23,602 bases of DNA. It comes from Coptodactyla brooksi (taxonomy: Eukaryota; Arthropoda; Insecta; Coleoptera; Scarabaeidae). The stretch covers positions 1-23,602 of the forward strand of contig JAWQRM010000368.1 in NCBI GenBank assembly GCA_033557675.1, written 5' to 3'. This document shows positions 15,986-23,602 of the stretch, piece by piece. The notes under the pieces were generated by a model that saw nothing but the letters and a program-made list of their open reading frames with translations, searched no databases and was not told the DNA's origin. Position numbers and translations under genes: made by a program. Every line of letters begins with the position of its first letter. The first letter of the stretch is position 1.

Positions 15986-16425
15986 CTTGCAGAGGGACCT
16001 ACGATTGCAATCGAAGAAGCGACTGAAGTAATGGTTACTTGTGACCCAATTTTGTTGCTTGAGCTAGACTCTTTCGATTTTCCACGCACACTTTGCCTAG
16101 AGGATTCTCGTATTTTCGAGAAAGCTAAAAAACTGATTTAGAACCTTAAACAATCGTACAAATCCCATGATTTTATTGTACTCCGTAAACACTCGGGTTC
16201 CTTCGCTTCAAGGAAATGCTCGAATATCTCATTTTCAGTTTTAAGGCGTATCAACTCCGTCTGTAACTGATGAGTCACCTCCGAGAGCTTTCTATTCGAT
16301 AAACCTGAAGAAAACCGTGCAATGTTAGCAATAATGTGAAAACTAAATTTTAAATTACTGTCCAGGTATTCTTCATCTGTATAATTGGAATTTTGAATAC
16401 TATTCCCTGACGGATGCATTCCCAT
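15986..16425 (-). CDS. Coiled-coil protein, 5' part; CCDC113/CFAP263-like (uncertain)
   Basis: Three exons on the minus strand: 16425-16359, 16304-16182 and 16124-15986, joined by introns of 54 and 57 nt with GT..AG ends and consistent phases (1, 1). The product begins MGMHPSGNSIQNSNYTDEEY, then a predicted helical stretch LSNRKLSEVTHQLQTELIRL and KTENEIFEHFLEAKEPE, then a basic and Ser-rich part SVRGKSKESSSSNK. The T-E-x-E-x-(M/I)-F-E pattern after a paired helix recalls the N-terminus of CCDC113/CFAP263, a ciliary coiled-coil protein of over 300 aa. The last exon either uses a donor at 15985 (GTAATA) or ends by readthrough at TAA, giving about 110 aa. The rest of a full-length protein is not seen, so the gene may be truncated or its other exons missed. 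It starts 153 bp from the divergent gene at 16579. Confidence 0.6.
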
Positions 16426-16578
16426 TACGTTTAACTCCCACCTTGAGTTCTAATTATGACAGTAACAAAAATGATAATGAAAATGTCAAAATCTTGACAT
16501 TTTCGTTTTTGTTGGGCATCAATGTTTGATCAATAAAATATGGTATAGTCCTTAAAGAACTGCTTAATTTTTGAAATC
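16426..16578. promoter_or_regulatory. Putative bidirectional promoter with an 11-bp-arm palindrome
   Basis: This 153-bp gap separates two divergent start codons. Its centre (about 16502) coincides with an exact inverted repeat, GAAAATGTCAA / TTGACATTTTC, with a 4-bp spacer (16479-16504). The symmetry suits a dimeric factor site serving both genes. No clear TATA box or RFX X-box is visible. Confidence 0.5.
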
Positions 16579-18216
16579 ATGCCGCCACTAATATGTACCA
16601 CGAATACTTCTTGCCATGTAGACTATGGTATTCCGATATCGGCGTACAAGAGTACAGATTATCGAACTTGCACTGGTACTTACCATCGGTTCATACCTCC
16701 ATTACCTCCAGACTTTAATTGCGTAGGTATACTATATATACAAGAATGCTATAAGATGTTGTAAGATAGATTGCATATTTTTAAGCTATCTACTTATAAA
16801 TGTGCGATTTTACTATGGAAAGGATAATACCAATTTCTTCCATCAAGTATTTTTATTTCTCTTAGAGGGTGAAAGCTAACATAAACCCACGATTGCTTCA
16901 AAACAAGTCAAAAAAGCAATATGATCATTTCACAACGACGTATAACCACGAGTATTATAGAAAACAAGGTGATGGAAACAGTTTCAATAATATGCCAAAT
17001 CCGAGTGACTATAATAATGTTAATTATTTGCGCAATACGCAAGAAAAGGTATGTAATAATAGCAATATTCATAGTACAGTGAAGCGTATATTTAGATTTA
17101 AATGTTATTTAATTACGGATTATGATAAGTAATGGTAAATTTTAGATGTTTAATGACCCACCGCCACCCAAAGATCACATAGTAACGGAGATGAAGAGTG
17201 CTTTTTGCGGAGCATATCCAGAGTTGAAGCAGCGCGAAGTTTTCCCACCCAATCCGTATGCTTATTGTGAAGTAAGTATAATTTGGAATATTTCCTAAAC
17301 ATGCTAAGTATAAAATATAGGATAGAGGCTTTTTTCAGAAAAAAAAATTGACTTAAAAATATGAGTTGTGCACTTTACTGCTTGATTTATTTCCTTGAAA
17401 TTAAATTTCTTACATATTCATCTTCTAACTTGTGTATTCAAATGGAATATATTTTTTCTTGTAGATAAAGGCATTAGGTCGCGATGAATGTCCCCCAGTG
17501 GCCCCTGAGCAACCGGGAATCTACAGACTGATGGACCCGTACATGACAACTGCAAGAATTAGCTACATACCGTTCACTCTATCACAGCAAGACGGAATTG
17601 GTAGGAAAGATATCGTGACATTTTATGATGCTTCTGATATACCTCGAGCGGTACCTACCCCTCTACATCTGTTAATGCTTAAATATTTAAAAAATGTTCA
17701 CTATTTTTTTAAGGGTAAAGGGTATGGTCCACGGAATGGTCCGGCAATCGAGCCAATATACCAAAGTCCAAATTTCAATATGCACGACAAGGCCGTTTTC
17801 AAAATAAAGCATCAAGGGAAGTTGCTGCCAAGAGGGATGAAAAAAGTACCCCATTCGTGAGAAATAGCTTGCATTTTTTTAACCCTCCTATTTGAGCATA
17901 ATTTTTTTTTACTTTCCACAGTGGATCTACGGAGTACGGAAGTAACTATACATTGCAGACGTATTACGATTCTTACCCTTTGATAAATACTCCACTAGAA
18001 GATTGGGACGAATCGCTTCCAAGAGGTTCCATATGGCAAGATTTGGCTCCCCCCGGAATGTATTGCACCGAATACTGCCACATCGGAAAAGGTTGGCCCG
18101 TGAGAGCCGTTATAGACCCTACTTTTCCAGTTGAGTATAAGCCACGTGATGTGGACAAATGCAAAGATGTTGAAAATCATGCGGCGGAAACCGTGCATTG
18201 CTGTGTTGATGTTTAA
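16579..18216 (+). CDS. Uncharacterised 379-aa protein, five exons; possible axonemal (SAXO4/PPP1R32-like) protein
   Basis: Exons 16579-16722, 16866-17048, 17146-17271, 17465-17856 and 17922-18216 give a 380-codon frame with GT..AG introns and consistent phases (0, 0, 0, 2). The protein is rich in Tyr, Pro and Gly, with no signal peptide, membrane segment or enzyme motif. It begins MPPLICTTNTSCHVDYGIPI. Landmarks are MFNDPPPPKDHIVTEMKSAF, PEQPGIYRLMDPYM, GYGPRNGPAIEPIYQS and YGSNYTLQTYYDSYP...PLEDW...RGSIW...PPGMYCTEY. Short Tyr/Pro/Gly-rich motifs of the type x-T-Y-x-x-x-Y...W are common in microtubule-associated axonemal proteins, and the C-terminal TYY-DSY...DW...RG...PPG run recalls PPP1R32/SAXO4; that is a weak, remembered resemblance. 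Divergent pairing with a possible ciliary coiled-coil gene fits a sperm or cilium role, by inference. The gene model is well supported; the family is not. Confidence 0.82.
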
Positions 18217-18263
18217 TTATTTATTTTAATCACCAGCACATTTGTAATTATTGAAAATGAATG

Positions 18264-18269
18264 AATAAA
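18264..18269 (+). terminator. Polyadenylation signal of the five-exon gene
   Basis: AATAAA 48 nt after the stop codon, with a second AATAAA about 21 nt downstream. Confidence 0.6.
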
Positions 18270-18338
18270 TTCTAAGGATATTATTTAAATAAAAATGGTA
18301 GTAGTTATTGTACATATTATTATTTAAAAGTGAAACAT

Positions 18339-18382
18339 ATACACACACACACACACAAGCCTATATATATATATATATAGGC

Positions 18383-18419
<37 letters not shown>

Positions 18420-18420
18420 T
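18339..18420. repeat. (AC)n and (TA)n microsatellite block
   Basis: An AC run (about 18339-18357) is followed by two TA runs split by AGGC. The first TA run with its flanks forms a perfect palindrome from GCC to GGC (18359-18382). Confidence 0.9.
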
Positions 18421-18453
18421 TGCTGTTACAACATAATAATACTATTTACTATC

Positions 18454-18983
18454 ATCAGGTTGTTGCAAAAGTAATTTTGATTTTTCTTTGAAGCAATTCA
18501 GCTTCCAATTGTTGTGCTAGTTCACCACATTTGTTAATTCATTGTATTAATTGAATCTCTTTCAATTCGTGTGGAACCCAAATATCCAAATTTTTATTGC
18601 ATCCCAGCTTCTGCAAATTCCTATTGAAATAATGATGAATGTTGATCATCATTGAGTGAAAAATTTCCAGAACGAAATTTGTCAAATAGTTGACAAGTAT
18701 GTTCTGTTAAGACAACAATACCATATCTTTATAAGTATCGCCAGCTTTGTTGCCTTTACGAAAACAAAACAGCAAAATATGACTCGTTTTTGTACTCTAT
18801 TGTAAGCTGATCAACTAACTAAGACCTGTTAATAAAATTATACACAAGTTACTTCGAAAGCAAGTTAAAAGACACTGCTAGAATATGCGAAAAGTAATAA
18901 ACCATTTAGTTGACAGGAGCCATTCAAATCATTACTAAAGCTGTCTATTTGAGAAAACCGAAATTACTTTTACAGCAACCTGA
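18454..18983 (-). mobile_element. Mariner deletion derivative with WVPHEL relic
   Basis: The ends are TCAGGTTGTTGCAAAAGTAA and, inverted, TCAGGTTGCTGTAAAAGTAA, typical of mariner TIRs. On the minus strand near 18595-18550 it encodes LDIWVPHELKEIQ, the conserved mariner WVPHEL block. At about 530 bp it is too short for a full element (about 1.3 kb), so it is internally deleted. Confidence 0.8.
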
Positions 18984-19296
18984 TAATCATTCAGTATTAT
19001 TTGTGCTTTAATTATATAAAATGCAGTAATCAATATCATCTTGCAAATTAATTAATAATTAACTGAAACAGTTTATTTTTAAAAATTAGCAAAAAAAACC
19101 TATTTGTAGTAATTAAATAGGGTAAGATGCAGAAACAAATGTGTTTAATATGGAAAGATAAGAAAATAGAACACACCCATAAAAAAGTGGTTCTATGATG
19201 AATCAGATGTTTACGCATCGAATTAACCTAGAGAAATAATAAGAGTATAATCAGCTCTTTTGTCAGAGACAATTATACCTTGTAGAAAATTATATA
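18984..19296. other. Unassigned AT-rich sequence
   Basis: No frame or repeat recognised. Confidence 0.3.
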
Positions 19297-19490
19297 GTCC
19301 CCTAGATCGCCAGATATATCGGCAAATGGTTTCTTTTTGTGGGGGTATACTAAAGAAATCATTTACCAACATCGTCAACGAGCCAATAGTTTGAATGAGC
19401 TAAAAACAAAAATTACTCAGCCTCATCAAACTATTACTCCAGAAACGCTCTCTAGAATGAGAAGAAATTTCTACGACAGGTTGAGGTATT
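19297..19490 (+). pseudogene. Mariner-superfamily transposase C-terminus (fragment)
   Basis: Reads PRSPDISANGFFLWG, then in shifted frames YTKEIIYQH, NSLNELKTKITQPHQTITPE and TLSRMRRNFYDRLRY. This is the usual SPDLxxxDFFLWG...L..L...I...V..R end of a DDE transposase common in insects. The third catalytic Asp (DFFLWG) is Gly here. A stop and frameshifts follow. Confidence 0.65.
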
Positions 19491-19911
19491 GACGAAATTA
19501 GGAGGCATCTTTCATTTAGTTTTATTTTTAAATATTATTAGAATTATTTCAGAGTGACCTTTTACATTTATTGTTAATAATTAAAGAATAAGTGTACGTA
19601 GGACGATGTCAAGCAGCGCTAGTATGTACCTTCTCCCGGGGCATCAGAAATATTACTAATCACTCGCACGATAGATTAGAGTACAGCAATTGCGGGCTTG
19701 TGGTGGGAGTCCGTGTGTGATTCTGCTATGAGAGGACCACGACTTTCCTAATCAGACTAACGTTTGGTATAATGTCTGATGTAAATGACATTGACAGGCA
19801 TTTGCTGCTAATGTCATTTCAGACATCATCCAAACATCAATCTCCCGCTGGAGGCGGTCATAAGGAAGCTGCCAATTAATCCCAGAAGGACGATCTATAA
19901 TCACTAGATAA

Positions 19912-20046
19912 AACTCGGGTGTTTGCGGATGACGTAGAGCTAATAGTCACTCGATTTAAAACCTTGAAGAAAAATCTAAAGATTTTAGAGAGCAAGAGGC
20001 TGGAAAAATGAGACTAGAGATCAGAGTATCGAAAGACGATACATAT
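19912..20046 (+). pseudogene. LINE reverse transcriptase fragment (FADD motif)
   Basis: Reads KTRVFADDVELIVTRF, then LKKNLKILES and, after a 1-base shift, RLEIRVSKD. FADD is the reverse-transcriptase catalytic box, and the downstream (L/I)...SK pattern is the next RT motif. Only about 45 codons remain. Sequence from 19500 to 19911 is not assigned, apart from a weak inverted repeat near 19772-19828. Confidence 0.55.
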
Positions 20047-20091
20047 CATATAATCATAGTTTAAATTCCTTTTAACGTAATTTATTAATAG

Positions 20092-20460
20092 ATTAGGCAA
20101 CTAAACTTGCAGTATGGTAATGATTAAAATAAAACACCCTGTCACAACTGAGAAATTCACTGGCATAACAAAGTTAATTTACTGTTAAATAATAGGAAAA
20201 GAATATTCGTTTTTATCAAAGGGTATTAACCTTGAATCCTATACTATTAAACGAGTGAAAATTGTATATTTGTTAATCATGAAAGCTCTCTGCACTTTGA
20301 ATCGTTGAAATGACGAAAAAATACTCAGTTCACGAACGGCAATGTTTTAGTGACACGCACAAAAATATTACAATACTACCAAACTACGATAAACAAATTC
20401 TTAGAACAGGAATCTACATTTGATTACGTGGGACTTTTCTGAAATACTCGTAGTACTACG
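20092..20460 (-). mobile_element. Deletion derivative of the 12077-14001 mariner-like element
   Basis: 20092-20165 matches the right end of the large element (GGCAACTAAACTTGCAGTAT, then GATTAAAATAAAACACCCT) in inverse orientation. About 20315-20460 matches its left end (GTTCGTGAACTGAGTATTTT, CCCACGTAATCAAATG on the complement). About 150 bp of other sequence joins them. The extreme left terminus is lost. There is no coding content. Confidence 0.7.
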
Positions 20461-21250
20461 ATTCAAGATGTGACGTTTAGAGATACTTTATACTTACGTT
20501 GACAAAACATATATTATCAGGGTTAACCTGCTCTATAATTTTGCAAAAACGCAAATTAATTATAAAGCAGATGTTACATAAAAATGCAAAATTCCTACAT
20601 GTCCGTGGCACTAGCATAGAGATAGGACAGTGATTTTTCACATTTTCTTTTAACATTTACCATTACCAAATATTTACACAATTAAATTGATTTTATTTAA
20701 CAAATTTGTATACAGTCTGTGAGGTTATACAAATAACTAAAACAAATTAAGTAAAAAGGAATTTAAAGTATGGAAAAGGGTAAATATTTATATACAAGGC
20801 GTTTGGGTGGCTTTATTTACTTTTCTCATAAATTAGTGCTCAAAATTCGCGTTGAAAAAATTAAAACCGTTGGAATATTGTATTTGGTAGCAATCAAAAA
20901 CGTTTTAGAATTTACTAAACTGACTACAGGTAACCCTCCTACAACACGGTTTCACTCTAACACGATTTAAAATTTGGGAAAAATAAGTTTACGAAAACCA
21001 CGAATTGGGGTAACACCCGGATTTTATTTGATGAAGACTCTTTGTACTACATACTAAAATAATGATTTATTTATTTTTTATAGTATTTTAATAGTATTTA
21101 TTTTAATAGCGTTTAGTGTTTGAATTATGTTCAATTTTAAAGTAGTCAGATGCATCGCAGGCTTATTTGGGTATGTATTAAAGAATATATTTTTATTGGT
21201 TAAAGTTTAGAATACGAAGACCCAATGTAGGGTTTGACAGAACGTTATAT
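20461..21250. other. Unassigned; possible Tigger-type remnant near 20930-21020
   Basis: The stretch near 20932-20972 (CCTCCTACAACACGGTTTCA, then CTCTAACACGATTT) has the CTxxAACACGAT pattern seen in some insect Tigger-like repeats. No ends or coding sequence are found. The rest is AT-rich and unrecognised. Confidence 0.3.
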
Positions 21251-21370
21251 GTATTTAAAAAACTAGAAGATGTACATCGTGTATGACTTTCTCTTACCTT
21301 GCCCCTGGTTTAAATACGAAAACTAGAAGATCTACTTCGTACATGACTTTCTCTTACTTTGCCCGATTTA
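21251..21370. repeat. Two-copy 60-bp tandem repeat
   Basis: Two diverged units with exact 60-bp spacing share AACTAGAAGATNTAC, CATGACTTTCTCTTAC or TATGACTTTCTCTTAC, and a TTTAAAT end. The array is too short to call a satellite. Confidence 0.75.
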
Positions 21371-22174
21371 AATATAAAAAAAAATCCAGTCGTACCTGTC
21401 ATCTTTTTCCAAAAATGTGTAATAATGCCCAAACTGTCCAATTTAGAACTGTTTTGTAATAATTAAAGAGGCCCTTAAATCTTATAAGGACTTTAAAGTG
21501 TAATCCTATACAGGTGTTCCATTTAAAAATCTGAAGATGGATAGTTTTCAGAATAAGCCGAACACCCTGTATATTCGAAAATAGTTTCAAATTGTGCACA
21601 GTTCGATGTGATGCAACCTTTATTTGAAATATTTTTTTCTACAGAGAGCAATACCTGAGATTAAGAACGAGATATCCTCTTGTCCCATAGGACTGTATTT
21701 TTATCAATTATACTTATAACTCGAGAATTGTTGATTTTAAGCATGTACTATCCTTATAGTTTTTTACATTCAAAAATATATTTTGTTACAAAAAGTATGT
21801 ACAGTTTTTACGAAATCCTTATTGTGACCAGATGATATAATAATTAGCTTGTTTGTAAATTATTGTTTTACTCAGTTTAACGTCACAATCTACAAACGAT
21901 ACACAGATGGACAGACGGACGGACGGACAAATCAACCATCAAAAATAGCATAGATAGGCTACAAAAAGCCTAATTCGTCAAGATCCATCAAAATGTCGAC
22001 ATGGATTTTTTGCGAATGCAATATTTTCTTTCAAAGAAACTAATAAAGTAGATTAACAATAAACTTTTATTTTCCGTACTATCATGTAGTTCAAAAACCC
22101 GATATCAATATTGACTATACTAAACAAAATTCATTTTTATTTTTAAGACTAATTTTTAACAAATTTAATTTCAG
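21371..22174. other. Non-coding stretch with a short terminal-motif pair and a GGAC microsatellite
   Basis: ACAGGTGTTCCATTTAAAAA (21509 on) and, inverted, GAACACCCTGTAT (21561-21573) form a small element-like pair; the same GGAACACCCTGTATA motif opens the window at 20. A (GGAC)n run lies at about 21908-21928. No gene is recognised. Confidence 0.5.
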
Positions 22175-23413
22175 TCCCAAACTATGTGATAAAAATAAAG
22201 AAACGTTTAAGTGCAAATTTATTCCTCTACATGTGAAAATTCAAATGTTGGATCGTCTAATCAAGAGAGAAATACCAGTACACATTGCTAAAACTCTAAA
22301 TTTAAATGAAACAACAATTAGAACAATTAAGCAAAATGAAAAAATATGCAGCTCGTCCCCCAGCGTCAATAATTGAAAAAAATGGAAAAGGTTCTAAGCA
22401 TATGGATTGACGATAGCTGCCAAAAAGAATTCCATTAGATGCCAATGTCATTCAGCAAAAAGCTCTTAAAATTTACAATCACCTGAAAGAAAATAGAGGA
22501 TTGTCCATTAGCCCTGATTTCAGTCCTGAATTTTTCAAGTCAGCAAGGGTTGACTTGAACAATTCAAGAAGCGCTTTGGAAATCATAGCACAAAAATTCA
22601 ATGCGTCGTCTGATCATGAATCTACTAGGGCATATCCAAAAAAATTTGAAGAAATTATAGAAGAGAAAGAATACACACCATATCAAGTTTTCAATGCATT
22701 GATACTACGCTTTAGTGGAAAAAATACTTAATAGAACCTTTATCTCGAAAAAAGAAAAACATGCACCTGGATTTAAGGTATCAATAGAGTAACGCTACTG
22801 TCGTCCAGTAATGTAGCAGGAGACCTTATGACAAAACCCTTGCTCGTTCATAGATCTTTAAATCCCCGTACACTTAAAATAGTAAAAAACGTTACCTGTA
22901 TACTGGAGAGCAAATTCGAAAGCTTGGGTAACTTGAAATTTATTTAGAGATTGGTTCTTAAATTGTTCTGTGTCAGATGTTGAAAATTATTTAAACAAGA
23001 TTAAAATCATCCAAATGTTTCTACCACTAAACACTACTTCATTACCCTAATCATTAGATCAAGGTATTTTGTATACCTTTAAAACTTATTATATCAGAAT
23101 ATCATTACAATGCATTTTAGATATCTATAACCCAATCGAAATCAATTAACATAATGGAAACTTGGAAGCTATGCACAATTAAGCACTATATCGAAATCCT
23201 ATCCTTGATAACATATTAGAACTTGCCAAATCAATTGAAGGGTTTGGTGATATGACTACTAAGGACGTTCAAGGATTATTGGTAGAAGAAAAAATTGGTG
23301 AAGCGGATTTGTTGAAAATGGCATCAGAAGTTGTAAATGAAGTCTATTCTGAGGAATACATTAATGATGAAGATTGTGAAATTAACAAATTAACATTAAA
23401 AAATTTACGGTAA
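22175..23413 (+). pseudogene. Tigger/jerky-like (CENP-B family) transposase pseudogene
   Basis: It begins after a TTTAATTTCAG with KFIPLHVKIQMLDRLIKREI, then VHIAKTLNLNETTIRTIKQN, the N-terminal psq-type HTH. After frameshifts come VLSIWIDDSCQKRIPLDANV, ALKIYNHLKE, a CENP-B-type region, HESTRAYPKKFEEIIEEKEY and TPYQVFNA, the lead-in to the first catalytic Asp, which is now out of frame. Then come APGFK, RVTLLSSSNVAGDLMTKPLL and NPRTLK, WFLNC, FLPLNTTSLP and LDQGILYTFKTYYIR, ending SIEGFGDMTTKDVQGLLVEE. The segment that would carry DNAPGH, the second Asp, is deleted between ENYL and MFLPLNTTS. Stops occur throughout, so it is non-functional. This family also includes domesticated JRKL/TIGD genes, but this copy is dead. 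Confidence 0.85.
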
Positions 23414-23419
23414 GGTCTA

Positions 23420-23602
23420 AATTTGGCTCAAAATTTAGTAAACTGAGTCACCACTGCGCCAAAATAGAGGATGCTCGACGCACGTTTCGCTAACCAAGTT
23501 AGCATCATCAGGAGCGATGAAAGACAAACCACTAGCTGACGCAAGACGCTATATATACTAAGAGGCGATGTCTAATTGACTCCCAATTGGCCCCTCACAA
23601 CC
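23420..23602 (-). mobile_element. Terminus of a second Penelope-like element (runs off the window)
   Basis: The minus strand shares with the first PLE end the same order: a TATATA(A/G) tract (23552-23560), GTCTTG, about 35 nt, then a hammerhead-like core, then a (G)(C/T)GCNGTGGTGA-like stretch (TGGCGCAGTGGTGACTC against TAGTGCTGTAGTGGAGATG). No coding part is visible before the window ends. Confidence 0.55.
23473..23515 (-). ncRNA. Hammerhead-like ribozyme motif, second copy
   Basis: On the minus strand: stem I strand GCTC, core CTGATGA, one extra T, a perfect 6-bp stem II GCTAAC/GTTAGC closed by TTG, core GAAAC, loop GTGC, GTC (cleavage expected after C), closing stem I strand GAGC. Stem III is the two pairs AC/GU. 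All conserved core bases are intact. The total of 43 nt equals the first copy, and the extra nucleotide sits in the same place. Confidence 0.7.

Noticed and set aside
15991..16140. Plus-strand frame GPTIAIEEATEVMV...KKLI with a good acceptor in front
   Set aside because: It is exactly antisense to exon 3 of the minus-strand coiled-coil gene, whose phases join two other exons; no plus-strand donor exon fits.
18339..18420. CRISPR-like or regulatory repeat
   Set aside because: Simple AC/TA microsatellite.
19772..19828. Inverted repeat around ATGTCTGA...TCAGACAT
   Set aside because: Arms are unequal and short, with no target duplication; not convincing as an element.
20770..20970. 66-codon plus-strand frame starting MEKGKYLYTRR
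   Set aside because: No homology recognised, and the end overlaps repeat-like CTAACACGAT sequence; probably chance.

Overview
The window looks like a stretch of insect nuclear genome, perhaps a beetle; I am unsure of the order. It is AT-rich, has short spliced introns in recognisable animal genes, and holds a dense, layered set of piggyBac, Tc1/mariner, Tigger/pogo, hAT, LINE and Penelope-like remnants. No virus, plasmid, CRISPR array or bacterial gene organisation is seen.

Layout. 1-6360 is almost entirely transposon debris: a CENP-B-type HTH fragment, the C-terminal end of one piggyBac transposase with its TTAA end, a minus-strand Penelope-like element (PLE) with a GIY-YIG endonuclease and a hammerhead-like ribozyme motif, a 578-bp Tigger-like MITE inserted in that PLE, and a nearly complete but dead second piggyBac on the minus strand. 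6938-15168 holds two host genes on the plus strand only 16 nt apart: ANAPC13 (anaphase-promoting complex subunit 13, single exon) and ZFAND1 (two AN1 zinc fingers plus a C-terminal domain, three exons). ZFAND1 intron 1 is 56 nt. Intron 2 is 7,154 nt and is filled with nested mobile elements: a 679-bp inverted repeat with tRNA-like promoter boxes, a 3.25-kb palindromic composite of two Tc1-like copies around hAT/LINE debris, a mariner-like element, a SINE-like tRNA head and hairpins.

15986-18216 holds a divergent pair. A minus-strand coiled-coil gene (possibly CCDC113/CFAP263-like; only its 5' part is recognised) and a plus-strand five-exon gene encoding 379 aa (possibly an axonemal protein) start 153 bp apart, across a shared intergenic region centred on an 11-bp-arm palindrome. 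18217-23602 is again repeats: microsatellites, a mariner deletion derivative, transposase and LINE fragments, a 60-bp tandem repeat, a Tigger/jerky-like transposase pseudogene, and at the right edge a second PLE terminus with a hammerhead-like motif of the same 43-nt design as the first.

Most notable: (1) the ANAPC13-ZFAND1 arrangement, which has the geometry of a dicistronic mRNA; (2) two hammerhead-like ribozymes in PLE termini sharing an unusual extra nucleotide before stem II; (3) the large palindrome in the ZFAND1 intron, with its HTH segments flipped relative to the catalytic domains; (4) the divergent promoter. All family assignments come from motif recognition by eye, with no database search.
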